Of a stretch of 64,000 nucleotides of DNA, positions 35,430 to 43,786 are shown one piece after another. Each line of letters starts with the position of its first letter. Within the stretch, counting starts at the first letter, position 1. The DNA is taken from positions 62,001-126,000 of the forward strand of contig JAISCT010000047.1 of the NCBI GenBank assembly GCA_031265355.1. The letters are read 5' to 3'. Source of the stretch: Oscillospiraceae bacterium. GTDB lineage: Bacteria; Bacillota; Clostridia; Oscillospirales; UBA929. A model generated the notes under the pieces. It made no database searches and was not told the DNA's origin. It worked only from the letters and a program-made list of their open reading frames with translations. The position numbers were made by a program, and so were the translations under genes.

Positions 35430-36187
35430 AGGCGATTGTGCTGGCGGCCGGCCAGGGCACGCGGATGGACGCCGGGACGGACGGTCCGCCCAAAGTGCTG
35501 CACACGGTTTGCGGCCGCCCGATGATCTCTTATGTCCTGCGCGCGCTGGATTTCATCGCGCCGGCGGATACGGTGCTGGTGGTGGGGTACAAGCGGGAGG
35601 CCGTCCGAGCGGCGCTGGGGCCGGCGTATGTCTACGCCGAGCAGGCGCGCCAGCTCGGTACCGGCCACGCCGTGCTGTGCGCCGAACCGGCGCTGGTCGG
35701 TCACCCGGGGCCGGTGCTCATCTGTTATGGGGACATGCCGCTCATCCGGCGGGAAACCTTTCGGGCGCTCCTCGACGTCCACCGGCGGGAAAAAAACGTC
35801 TGCACGCTGCTTTCCGGCGTCTCCCGGCATCCGCTCCCTTACGGCCGCGTCGTGCGGGACGCGGCCGGCGCCTTTGCCGGCATTGTGGAGGACGCCGACT
35901 GTACGCCGGCCCAGAGACAGATCCCCGAACTGAATGCCGGCGTCTATGTGATGGAGACCGCGCTCCTCTTCCCGGCCCTGCGCCGGGTCGGCGGCATCAA
36001 CGCCCAGGGCGAGTATTATCTCACCGATGTGCCGGCGCTCCTCCAGGCGGACGGTGGCCGCGTCGGCATCTGCCGTAGCGGGCATGAGGGTGAGATCCTA
36101 GGCGTCAATACCGCTGCACAGCTCGCCGATGTGGAGGCGCGGCTCCGGGCAATCGGTTCGGACGCGGATTTTTCTTTGACATTTTGA
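35426..36187 (+). CDS. GlmU-like nucleotidyltransferase without the acetyltransferase domain
   Basis: A 253-residue NTP transferase: [10 protein letters not shown] with [17 protein letters not shown], and CYGDMPLI closely follow the pyrophosphorylase half of GlmU (UDP-GlcNAc synthesis). A typical GlmU is about 455 residues with a left-handed beta-helix acetyltransferase domain; here the stop follows the N-terminal domain directly and nothing downstream resembles the missing half. It may act with a separate acetyltransferase or make another nucleotide sugar. The rpsO promoter overlaps its 3' end. Confidence 0.82.
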   Translation: MKAIVLAAGQGTRMDAGTDGPPKVLHTVCGRPMISYVLRALDFIAPADTVLVVGYKREAVRAALGPAYVYAEQARQLGTGHAVLCAEPALVGHPGPVLICYGDMPLIRRETFRALLDVHRREKNVCTLLSGVSRHPLPYGRVVRDAAGAFAGIVEDADCTPAQRQIPELNAGVYVMETALLFPALRRVGGINAQGEYYLTDVPALLQADGGRVGICRSGHEGEILGVNTAAQLADVEARLRAIGSDADFSLTF

Positions 36188-36204
36188 GACGAATGTGTTA
36201 CGAT
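36176..36204 (+). promoter_or_regulatory. Sigma-A promoter of rpsO-pnp
   Basis: TTGACA (36176-36181), 17-bp spacer, TACGAT (36199-36204), overlapping the stop codon of the upstream gene. Predicted leader about 115 nt. Confidence 0.75.
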
Positions 36205-36329
36205 GGATTCGTTTTACGGGACCCTTTGCGCAGTCTTGGGGCATCGGCCCGCCAGTCGGGGATTTCACCCGCCCATCACCGCGCTCCGGGAATCTTTGCC
36301 CGCATTCGGGAAGAAAGGTGAATCACACT

Positions 36330-36596
36330 ATGCTGCTCAAGGAAAAAAAGACGGAAGTCATCCAGGAAAACCGCATCCATGAGACCGACACCGGTTCGCC
36401 GGAGGTACAGGTGGCCATCCTCACCGAGCGCATCAATCAGCTTACGGAGCATCTCAAGGAGCACAAGAAGGACAACCACTCCCGGCGGGGCCTGCTCAAG
36501 ATGGTCGGCCAGCGCCGCAGTCTGCTCGATTATCTGCAAAAAAAAGACGTCGAGCGTTACCGCGCGTTGATCGCCCGGCTGGGCATCCGCAAGTAA
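36330..36596 (+). CDS. rpsO: Small ribosomal subunit protein uS15
   Basis: 88 residues, the normal length of S15, with the signature [16 protein letters not shown] and the conserved [17 protein letters not shown]. It binds 16S rRNA in the platform. GAAAGGTG precedes ATG 36330; the longer reading frame to 36195 is not conserved-looking. It is followed by pnp, as in most bacteria. Confidence 0.98.
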   Translation: MLLKEKKTEVIQENRIHETDTGSPEVQVAILTERINQLTEHLKEHKKDNHSRRGLLKMVGQRRSLLDYLQKKDVERYRALIARLGIRK

Positions 36597-36636
36597 GGGT
36601 TCGCGCGTACGCGCGGCTGACTCTGAAAAAGGGGGC

Positions 36637-36671
36637 GGGAGAGGGGTTTGGGCCTCTTTTCCCTCCCTTTT
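36637..36671 (+). terminator. Weak imperfect hairpin after rpsO
   Basis: GGGAGAGG can pair with a bulged CCTCTTTTCCC segment. It might be a partial terminator between rpsO and pnp; pairing is imperfect and the T-run is poor. A second small dyad (CCGGAC, CTT, GTCCGG) at 36801-36815 lies just upstream of the pnp ribosome site. Confidence 0.3.
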
Positions 36672-36842
36672 GGTCCATCCGGTGCAAGGCGCTTCCGTTT
36701 AGCCTTTGAACGCGCCCCCGAGCCGCCCGGCTCGGAGTCGGTTTCAATCGCTAAACATCGTGTGGCGTGTTGTCCCGGCGGATCCTATTTTAACGGGCGT
36801 CCGGACCTTGTCCGGCCGTTCCCAAGTAAAGGAAGGACAACC

Positions 36843-38984
36843 ATGATCACAAAACGCGAATTCCCGGCGCAGCGCCTGTTTTCCACCACGCTGGGCCCCC
36901 GGGCGCTGACCGTCGAGACGGGCAAACTGGCCGAGCTGGCCGGCGGCGCTTGTCTCGTCCGTTACGGCGAGACCGCCGTGCTGGTCACCGCCACCGCCTC
37001 TTCGACGCCCCGCCAAGGCATCGACTATTTCCCGCTGTCCGTGGACTTTGAGGAGCGACTGTATTCGGTGGGCCGCATCCCTGGTTCGTTTCTGCGCCGC
37101 GAGGGGCGCCCGTCGGAGAAGGCCGTCCTCGCCTCCCGCCTCATCGACCGGCCCATCCGCCCGCTCTTCCCCTCCGACATGCGCAACGACGTGGCCATCA
37201 TGGCGACCGTTTTGAGCATGGAGCCGGACTGCGCGCCCGAGATCCCCGCGATGATCGGCGCCTCCGTGGCGCTCTCGATCTCCGACATCCCTTGGGGCGG
37301 GCCAATCGCCGGCGTCGCCGTAGGTCTTGTGGACGGCCGATGCATCATCAGCCCCACTGCGGCCCAGCGGGAGCAGAGCGCCCTGTCGCTCGTGGTGGCC
37401 GGCACCAAAGAGAAGGTTGTCATGATCGAAGCCGGCGCCCGCGAGGTGCCGGAGGATACGATGTTCGACGCCATCACCGCCGCCCATGAGGAGATCAAAA
37501 AACTCGTCGCCTTCATCGAGGAGATCAAAGCGGCGGTCGGCCGCGAGAAGTTCGCGTACGCCCGCGCGGCCTTCGACGGCGAATTGTACGAAGAATTGAA
37601 AGCGGCCATTTTGGACAGACTGCGCACCTGCCTGGACACGGACGACAAAAACGTGCGTGAGGAGCGCCTGAAGGCGCTGCGCGCCGAACTCACGGAGGAA
37701 TATATCGCGCGGTACCCCGAGATCGAATCCTCGCTGGGCGACGTGCTCTACAAGCTGCAAAAGCATGTGGTGCGCCGCTGGTTGCTGGACGAGAACAAAC
37801 GGGTGGACGGGCGCGGCTTGCTGGACATCCGGCCGCTGTCGGCCGAGGTGGCCCTGTTTCCGCGCGCGCACGGTTCCGGGCTGTTTTCGCGCGGGCAGAC
37901 CCAGGTGCTCACCGTGGCCACGCTGGGTACGATCTCGGACCAGCAGAAGCTGGACAACATCTTCGACTCCGAGACAAAGCGCTTCATGCACCACTACAAC
38001 TTCCCGTCGTACTCGGTGGGCGAGGCGCGGCCCTCGCGCGGCCCCGGGCGCCGGGAGATTGGACACGGCGCGCTGGCCGAGCGGGCGCTGGAGCCCGTCA
38101 TCCCCTCGGAGGAGGCGTTCCCCTATTGCATCCGTCTGGTGAGCGAGGTGCTCTCAAGCAACGGTTCCACGTCCCAGGGAAGCGTGTGCGGCTCCACTCT
38201 CGCACTCATGGACGCCGGCGTACCCATCAAGGCCCCGGTGGCCGGTATCTCTTGCGGTCTCGTGACCGAGGGCGATCGCTGGCTGACCTTCGTCGACATC
38301 CAGGGTGTGGAGGATTTTTACGGCGATATGGATTTCAAGGTGGCCGGCACAAAGGCGGGCATCACGGCCATTCAGATGGACCTTAAGACGGACGGGCTGA
38401 CCCCCGAGATCATCCGGAGCGCCCTCACGCTCACCCGCGACGCGCGCTACAATATCTTGGATGAGGTCATGGCGCCCTGCATCGCGAAGCCCCGCGATGA
38501 TCTCTCGCCCTATGCGCCCAAGATGCTTCAGACCACGATCGACCCCGAGAAAATCCGCGAAGTCATCGGCAAGGGCGGCAGTGTGATTCAAAAGATCACG
38601 GCCGAGACGGGCACCAAGATCGACATCGAAGACGATGGGCGCATCTTCATCTCGGCCCCCAACCGGGACGATTGCGAGCGCGCCCTCAAAATCATCGAGG
38701 CCATCGTGCTCGACCCCAAGATCGGCGACCTTTTCTACGGTCGGGTGACGCGTCTCATGACGTTCGGCGTCTTCGTCGAATTCGCCCCCGGCAAGGAGGG
38801 CATGATCCACATCTCCAAACTGGCCCCCCAACGGGTAGCCAAGGTGGAGGATGTCGTGAACATCGGCGATATGACCTGGGTCAAGGTAATTGAGATCGAC
38901 GAAAAGGGCCGCATCAACCTCTCGCGTAAAGACGCGATGGCCGACCTGGCCCGTCAGGGCGGGCAGCCGGCCGCGCCGAAGTGA
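36843..38984 (+). CDS. pnp: Polyribonucleotide nucleotidyltransferase
   Basis: 713 residues with the full PNPase layout: first RNase PH domain, alpha-helical domain, second RNase PH domain (RREIGHGALAERAL), KH domain (REVIGKGGSVIQKITAETG) and S1 domain (FYGRVTRLMTFGVFVEF). It degrades RNA 3' to 5' by phosphorolysis. ATG 36843 follows AAAGGAAGG. A strong terminator follows the gene. Confidence 0.98.
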   Translation: MITKREFPAQRLFSTTLGPRALTVETGKLAELAGGACLVRYGETAVLVTATASSTPRQGIDYFPLSVDFEERLYSVGRIPGSFLRREGRPSEKAVLASRLIDRPIRPLFPSDMRNDVAIMATVLSMEPDCAPEIPAMIGASVALSISDIPWGGPIAGVAVGLVDGRCIISPTAAQREQSALSLVVAGTKEKVVMIEAGAREVPEDTMFDAITAAHEEIKKLVAFIEEIKAAVGREKFAYARAAFDGELYEELKAAILDRLRTCLDTDDKNVREERLKALRAELTEEYIARYPEIESSLGDVLYKLQKHVVRRWLLDENKRVDGRGLLDIRPLSAEVALFPRAHGSGLFSRGQTQVLTVATLGTISDQQKLDNIFDSETKRFMHHYNFPSYSVGEARPSRGPGRREIGHGALAERALEPVIPSEEAFPYCIRLVSEVLSSNGSTSQGSVCGSTLALMDAGVPIKAPVAGISCGLVTEGDRWLTFVDIQGVEDFYGDMDFKVAGTKAGITAIQMDLKTDGLTPEIIRSALTLTRDARYNILDEVMAPCIAKPRDDLSPYAPKMLQTTIDPEKIREVIGKGGSVIQKITAETGTKIDIEDDGRIFISAPNRDDCERALKIIEAIVLDPKIGDLFYGRVTRLMTFGVFVEFAPGKEGMIHISKLAPQRVAKVEDVVNIGDMTWVKVIEIDEKGRINLSRKDAMADLARQGGQPAAPK

Positions 38985-39009
38985 GCTGCGTTTCGCACGC
39001 GCATCTGTT

Positions 39010-39053
39010 ACGGGTCCGCCCCCGCCGAAAGCCGGGGCGAACCCGTTTTCTTC
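39010..39053 (+). terminator. Intrinsic terminator after pnp
   Basis: ACGGGTCCGCCCC and GGGGCGAACCCGT pair around a GAAA-containing loop and are followed by TTTCTT. One mismatch in the stem. Confidence 0.85.
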
Positions 39054-39137
39054 TGATGTCTGACTGAACTGCCCGCAGGCGTACTGCGGGCGTATCGACA
39101 CCCCAACCACGGATTGGAGAGGAGCGGCGGTGGCAAA

Positions 39138-40391
39138 ATGGAAAATATAGAAAAAATCACGCTCCCGAACGGCGTACGGCTGTTGTTTGAGGAGATCCCC
39201 CACGTGCGATCGGCGGCGGTCGGTATCTGGGTGGGCAGTGGATCCCGGCACGAACCGGCACATCTGTCCGGCGTCTCCCACGCGATCGAGCACATGGTAT
39301 TCAAAGGGACGCGCACCCGCAGCGCCGCGCAGATCGCCGCGGAGATGGACGCCATTGGCGGGCAGGTCAACGCTTTCACCACGAAGGAGTGCACCTGCTT
39401 TTACGTCCGCGCGCTCGACACCCATCTGCCGCAGGCGCTCGACGTGCTGACGGACATTTTTTTCGAGCCCTCCCTCGGCGAGGGCGACTGGGAGACGGAG
39501 CGGGGCGTCATCTTAGAGGAAATCGATATGTACGAAGACACGCCGGAGGACCTCGTCTCCGAGCGTCTTTTCGCCGCCGCCTACCGCGGCTGTCCGCTGG
39601 GCCGGCCCATCCTCGGGACGCCGGGCGTCCTGCGCCGTCTGCGGGCGGAGCGGCTCCGCGCCTACATGCGGGAGAATTACCGTCCGGACCGCATTGTCGT
39701 GGCCATAAGCGGGCGGTTTGCCGCGCGGGACCGGGCCTTTTTGCTGGCGCGGTTTGCCGCGCTTACGCCGTCTTCGGGTCTGGACACCGAGACGGCCGCC
39801 TTTGCCCCCGCCTTCACCGCGCGGCACAAGGACATCGAGCAAAACCATTTGTGCCTAGCTTTCCCGGCACTTGCGTACAACCATCCGGCGCGTCACGCGC
39901 AGCAGGTGCTCTCCGGCATTTTAGGCGGCGGCATGTCCTCCCGGCTCTTCCAGACGGTGCGCGAACAACGGGGGCTCTGTTACTCCATCTATTCCTTCTC
40001 CGTCGGCCACGAGGACACGGGTCTCTTCTGCCTCTACACGGCGCTGAGCCGAGAAACAGAGCGGGAGGCGCTGCGGCTGATCGCCGACATCGTGCGTCAG
40101 TTCGCCGACGAGGGCCCGACGAGAGAGGAGACGGAGCGCGCGCGCGAGCAGGTGAAGGCCAATGTACTGATGGGCATGGAGTCGACGTCCTCACGGATGA
40201 ACCACCTGGGGCGCAACGAACTCCTGCTGGAGGCCATCCCCTCCCCCGAGGAGATCATGGCCTGCTACGACGCCGTCACGCCGGAGATTGTGAGAGACCT
40301 GGCGGGGCAGCTCTTCGACTTCTCCCGCCTCTGCTTCTCCGCCGTAGGCCGCACAGTCCACACAGCACAGTACCGCCGCGCGCTCCAGTGA
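39138..40391 (+). CDS. M16 family zinc peptidase (processing-peptidase type)
   Basis: 417 residues with the inverted zinc motif HxxEH as HAIEHMVFKG and the distal Glu in ERGVILEEIDMYEDTPED. The C-terminal half carries GGGMSSRLFQTVREQRGLCY, typical of the inactive-domain half of M16 proteases. Such genes often follow pnp in Firmicutes; the natural substrate is not known. ATG 39138 was chosen; the nearest GAGGAG is a long 13 nt away, and a TTG at 39114 is an alternative. Confidence 0.9.
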   Translation: MENIEKITLPNGVRLLFEEIPHVRSAAVGIWVGSGSRHEPAHLSGVSHAIEHMVFKGTRTRSAAQIAAEMDAIGGQVNAFTTKECTCFYVRALDTHLPQALDVLTDIFFEPSLGEGDWETERGVILEEIDMYEDTPEDLVSERLFAAAYRGCPLGRPILGTPGVLRRLRAERLRAYMRENYRPDRIVVAISGRFAARDRAFLLARFAALTPSSGLDTETAAFAPAFTARHKDIEQNHLCLAFPALAYNHPARHAQQVLSGILGGGMSSRLFQTVREQRGLCYSIYSFSVGHEDTGLFCLYTALSRETEREALRLIADIVRQFADEGPTREETERAREQVKANVLMGMESTSSRMNHLGRNELLLEAIPSPEEIMACYDAVTPEIVRDLAGQLFDFSRLCFSAVGRTVHTAQYRRALQ

Positions 40392-40411
40392 GCGCACGAG
40401 AAGCGGACTTC

Positions 40412-40459
40412 CGCAAAACGCCGGGCCGCGAACCTTGTTCCGCAGCCCGGCGTTTTGCG
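40412..40459 (+). terminator. Inverted repeat after the M16 peptidase gene
   Basis: Perfect 15-bp arms (40412-40426 and 40445-40459, CGCAAAACGCCGGGC and its complement) with an 18-nt loop, 20 bp after the stop. The T-run lies inside the stem. Confidence 0.7.
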
Positions 40460-40488
40460 AGGTGCCGCGGCGCCTCGATTTGTTTTGA

Positions 40489-40519
40489 CGTCTGTCGGAA
40501 GTACCGCCCCCGACAGACG
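40489..40519. repeat. Inverted repeat beside the 23-residue ORF
   Basis: Perfect 10-bp arms CGTCTGTCGG (40489-40498) and CCGACAGACG (40510-40519), starting 8 nt after the stop of the minus-strand small ORF. Confidence 0.7.
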
Positions 40520-40527
40520 TTGATGCG

Positions 40528-40599
40528 TCAGGACTGCGGTACGGACGGCGTGTCGCCGGACGGCGGCGCCGGGCGTCTGTTTTTCTTCCCCTTGGCCAT
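40528..40599 (-). CDS. Possible 23-residue basic peptide
   Basis: A minus-strand ATG at 40599 with GAGGTG 5 nt upstream opens 23 codons. The peptide begins MAKGKKNRRPAPPS and ends PSVPQS: strongly basic at the N-terminus, proline-rich after. It sits in a gene-free interval with a 10-bp dyad just downstream. No family is recognised; support is the ribosome site and context only. Confidence 0.35.
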   Translation of the reverse strand: MAKGKKNRRPAPPSGDTPSVPQS

Positions 40600-40706
40600 T
40601 CTCTCACCTCGCCTTCTCCGCCATGGGACGGATGGAGTGGCTTTACCATAGTGTGTGCGGCTTTGGGCCGTTTATACCGCCTTTGGGGACGACTCTCGTC
40701 ACTCCG

Positions 40707-40789
40707 TGGTTCAGGCGTCAAAAGTCCCGCCCGGCAGCCGTGCCCGGCGGCGCGGGAAAACTCTTGTTCCGAGCTTCGGTTCTATGATA
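40707..40789. repeat. 83-bp direct repeat, left copy
   Basis: Nearly identical (one visible mismatch, C/T) to 42055-42137. The two copies bracket the 1.3-kb AT-richer segment with the winged-helix ATP-binding-type gene. This copy lacks the -10 hexamer found just after the right copy. Confidence 0.95.
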
Positions 40790-40870
40790 CAGCCCGAGTT
40801 TAACAGCATAGAAGAGCGCAACCAACGCAGTGGACAACGACAGCGATCACGCGAGCCGCGCAAAACGCAA

Positions 40871-40898
40871 ATTTATCTTGTCAAATGACAAGATAAAT
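40871..40898. promoter_or_regulatory. Perfect 28-bp palindromic operator over a promoter
   Basis: ATTTATCTTGTCA, AA, TGACAAGATAAAT. The right half of the left arm forms a -35 TTGTCA (40878-40883), followed by a 17-bp spacer and a -10 TATGAT (40901-40906), so a bound repressor would cover the -35 and spacer. A second copy of the palindrome lies inside the gene it precedes. Confidence 0.85.
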
Positions 40899-40939
40899 GA
40901 TATGATAACCTCAACATCTATTGTGGCGGAGGTTTGAAA

Positions 40940-41938
40940 ATGCAGGAGAACATCGGAATGTCGGAGCGGGGCTGTTTTGTTCGTGTTGGCAGTTCGTCAC
41001 AGCCTATGAGCGAGCAGTTGATCGAAGAGTTGCTGTCTAAACGCCAGCAGATTACGCTCCAAACAATGCTCTCGCCGCGCCAAACGCTCACGTTCAAACA
41101 GCTTTGCATTTACTACGAGGAAAAGAACCTTGAACCGACGGAACAATTTATCGAAAGCCTTGATCTGCGGCAAAGCGGCGGCGAGTTTAACTACGCCGCG
41201 TATCTGTTCGCGGACGAAAATGGCGTATCCGTCAAAGTCGCGGCGTATGCGGGAACGGACAAGGTTGACCTGCTCGAAACACGGGAATACGGCAACCGCT
41301 GCCTGATTACCGCGACACAGCGGATTCTTGACCGCCTGGACTCCGAAAATCGCACATTCGCAAAGATTACGGCGAAAAACCGTCTTGAAAAAGAACGTGT
41401 GAATACAATCGCGTTGCGCGAGGCCGTGATAAACGCGATCGTCCACAATGACTACACAAAAGGCGTCCCGCTTGTCGAAATTTTCACCAACAGAATCGTC
41501 GTTACATCCTGCGGCGGTTTGGTGGATGGACTCTGCGAAGCGGATTTTTTCAAGTGCCGCTCAATGCCGCGAAACCGCGAACTTATGCGCGTATTTCGCG
41601 ATATGGAACTTGTGGAGCAAATAGGGTCAGGAATGAGTCGTATCCTCAAAGTCTATGACCGTTCGATTTTTGAGTTGACGCCGAGTTTTACTGTGGTGAC
41701 ATTTCCATTTGAGCGGCCATTTATCTTGTCAGATGACAAGATAAATGGCAAGATAAACGAAAAGACAAGAACGACGCTCGACGTGATAAATAAAAACCCG
41801 ACCGCGACGATTCCGGCGCTGTCCGAACTCACGGGCAAATCGCAAAGCACGATCTCCCGTGAGCTGAAAGAATATCAGGCGGCGGGGCTTTTGCGCCGCG
41901 AGGGTGCGAGAAAAAAGGGGCGGTGGGTGGTCATATGA
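40940..41938 (+). CDS. Winged-helix, RecG-like ATP-binding-type regulator, short at the N-terminus
   Basis: 332 residues. Residues 5-300 match the C-terminal part of the widespread AlbA_2/Schlafen-type putative transcriptional regulators: GCFVRVGSSSQPMSEQLIEE, REAVINAIVHNDYTKGVPLVEIF, and GSGMSRILKVYD. The last 60 residues form a winged helix (IPALSELTGKSQSTISREL). Full-length relatives have an AlbA_2 domain of about 100 residues before GCFVRVG; here it is missing, yet ATG 40940 has a good GGAGG 7 nt upstream. Base composition is less GC-rich than the neighbours. The operator-overlapped promoter suggests autoregulation. It is flanked by 83-bp direct repeats. Confidence 0.8.
   Translation: MQENIGMSERGCFVRVGSSSQPMSEQLIEELLSKRQQITLQTMLSPRQTLTFKQLCIYYEEKNLEPTEQFIESLDLRQSGGEFNYAAYLFADENGVSVKVAAYAGTDKVDLLETREYGNRCLITATQRILDRLDSENRTFAKITAKNRLEKERVNTIALREAVINAIVHNDYTKGVPLVEIFTNRIVVTSCGGLVDGLCEADFFKCRSMPRNRELMRVFRDMELVEQIGSGMSRILKVYDRSIFELTPSFTVVTFPFERPFILSDDKINGKINEKTRTTLDVINKNPTATIPALSELTGKSQSTISRELKEYQAAGLLRREGARKKGRWVVI
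41719..41746. promoter_or_regulatory. Intragenic second copy of the 28-bp palindrome
   Basis: ATTTATCTTGTCA, GA, TGACAAGATAAAT: identical arms to the promoter operator, 848 bp downstream, inside the coding region where it encodes ILSDDKIN. A further half-like GGCAAGATAAAC follows. It could serve as an auxiliary operator for looping. Confidence 0.75.
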
Positions 41939-42054
41939 ATGCCATGGATAAAGCGGGTATTGGCTTGATTTGTACGATTTCAGCAAAATCACAGCGTGGC
42001 AGAGCGCTGCGGCATCCGCAGTCAAGTTGTTCGCATACGGGTTCGTTGCGCTTA

Positions 42055-42137
42055 TGGTTCAGGCGTCAAAAGTCTCGCCCGGCAGCCGTGCCCGGCGGCG
42101 CGGGAAAACTCTTGTTCCGAGCTTCGGTTCTATGATA
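42055..42137. repeat. 83-bp direct repeat, right copy
   Basis: Right-hand copy of 40707-40789, 1348 bp downstream. It contains the -35 region of the malQ promoter. Confidence 0.95.
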
Positions 42138-42141
42138 TACT
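42112..42141 (+). promoter_or_regulatory. Probable malQ promoter
   Basis: TTGTTC (42112-42117), 18-bp spacer, TATACT (42136-42141). It overlaps the end of the right direct repeat; the left copy has the -35 but not the -10. Confidence 0.55.
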
Positions 42142-42213
42142 GATACCGATCCGTTATACCCGCTATCCGCAGACCCGCGCCGGCGGTCCGGGCGCGGGGG
42201 AAAGGAGTTTTCC

Positions 42214-43704
42214 GTGCTGCATCAGCGAAAAAGCGGCGTGGTCCTGCCGATTTCGTCCCTGCCCGGGCTCTACGGCATCGGGACCTTCGGCGTCGAGGCC
42301 AGACGTTTCATCGACTTTTTGGCCGACGCGGGGCAGTCCTATTGGCAGGTGCTGCCGCTGGGACCGACCGGCTTCGGCGATTCCCCCTACCAAAGCTGCT
42401 CCGCCATGGCCGGGAACCCCTATTTCATCGACCTGCCGCTGCTCTGCCGGCAGGGACTCCTGACATCCGACGAACTCGCGGTCTTCGACTTTGGAGACGA
42501 CCCGGACCGTGTGGACTATGGGAAGCTCTACCACACCAGGCTGGAGGCGCTGCGGCTCGCTTTCGCGCGGCGCAGGCCCCTGGCCCGCACCCTGCGGTCC
42601 TTCCGCACGGCGCAGGCGGATTGGCTGCCCGATTACGCGCTCTTTATGGCGGTCAAGGCGCACTTCGGCATGGCGGGGCTGGACGACTGGCCCGACCCGG
42701 CCATCCGAGCGCGCACCCAGGCGGCGCTCCGGCAATATAAAGTCGAACTCGCCGAGGAGATCGCGTTTTATGAGTTCCTTCAGTACTTATTCGACGTGCA
42801 GTGGACGGCGCTCAAAGCGTACGCCGGCGAGCGGCGCATTCAGATCGTGGGGGATCTCCCCATCTATGTCTCGCGGGACAGCGTCGAGCTGTGGACCCAC
42901 CCCGAGCTTTTTCAAACGCGCCGGGACGGCGGCCCCCGCGACGTGGCCGGCGTGCCGTCCGACTATTACTCGGAGACCGGGCAGCTCTGGGGCAACCCTC
43001 TGTACGACTGGCACTATCACGAGCAGACCGGGTGGGCGTGGTGGCTCCGCCGCCTCGGCCACACCCAAAAGTTTTTCGACGTCATCCGCATCGATCATTT
43101 TCGCGGTTTTTACAACTATTGGGCCGTGCCCGCCGAGGCGGAGACCGCCCTGCACGGCCGCTGGCGGCGCGGCCCCGGCCTGAAACTGATCCGCGCCATC
43201 CGGGCCGCGTACCCCGACCTGCCGCTCATCGCCGAGGACTTGGGCGACCTGGACGACACGGTGCGCGCCTTCTTCGCCAAAACCGGGCTGCCCGGCATGG
43301 ATGTACTGGTGTATGCCTTTGACCCGGACGGCGACAGCAGCTACCTGCCCCACAACACACGGTCGAACCGGGTGTTTTATACTTCGACGCACGACTCCCC
43401 CCCGTTCTTGGACTGGCTGTCCGGCGAGGCGTCGGAGGCCCAGCGGGCGATGGCCTGCGCGTATCTGCGCCTGCGGGAAGACGAGGGTCTCTCCTGGGGC
43501 GCCGTCAAAGCGGTCTGGGGCAGCGCGGCGGGGCTGGCCATGGCGCCGCTGCAGGACGTGCTGGGCCTGGGGGGCGACGCGCGGATCAACACGCCCTCCA
43601 CGCTGGGGGGCGGCAATTGGTGCTGGCGGGTGCGCGCCGAGGCGCTGAACGACGAGGTGTCCGCGCGGCTGCGCGCCATCACACACGTCTACCGCCGGCT
43701 GTGA
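42214..43704 (+). CDS. malQ: 4-alpha-glucanotransferase (GH77)
   Basis: 496 residues, normal length for MalQ. N-terminal SGVVLPISSLPGLYGIGTFG, WQVLPLGPTGFGDSPYQ, nucleophile region IRIDHFRGFYNYW, acid/base IAEDLG and the STHDSPP region are all present. The enzyme transfers alpha-1,4-glucan segments in maltodextrin/glycogen use. The GTG start has AAAGGAG 6 nt upstream. No other glycogen gene is adjacent. Confidence 0.96.
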   Translation: MLHQRKSGVVLPISSLPGLYGIGTFGVEARRFIDFLADAGQSYWQVLPLGPTGFGDSPYQSCSAMAGNPYFIDLPLLCRQGLLTSDELAVFDFGDDPDRVDYGKLYHTRLEALRLAFARRRPLARTLRSFRTAQADWLPDYALFMAVKAHFGMAGLDDWPDPAIRARTQAALRQYKVELAEEIAFYEFLQYLFDVQWTALKAYAGERRIQIVGDLPIYVSRDSVELWTHPELFQTRRDGGPRDVAGVPSDYYSETGQLWGNPLYDWHYHEQTGWAWWLRRLGHTQKFFDVIRIDHFRGFYNYWAVPAEAETALHGRWRRGPGLKLIRAIRAAYPDLPLIAEDLGDLDDTVRAFFAKTGLPGMDVLVYAFDPDGDSSYLPHNTRSNRVFYTSTHDSPPFLDWLSGEASEAQRAMACAYLRLREDEGLSWGAVKAVWGSAAGLAMAPLQDVLGLGGDARINTPSTLGGGNWCWRVRAEALNDEVSARLRAITHVYRRL

Positions 43705-43786
43705 GCGGACCCGTAAGAGAATTGACGTAAAATCGTAAAAATATGGAAATTCAGAAAGAGACCGATGGGTGAGGACAGAACTTGGC

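Noticed and set aside
36605-36616. GCGCGTACGCGC palindrome after rpsO
   Set aside because: Short, in very GC-rich DNA, no T-run; not convincing as terminator or operator.
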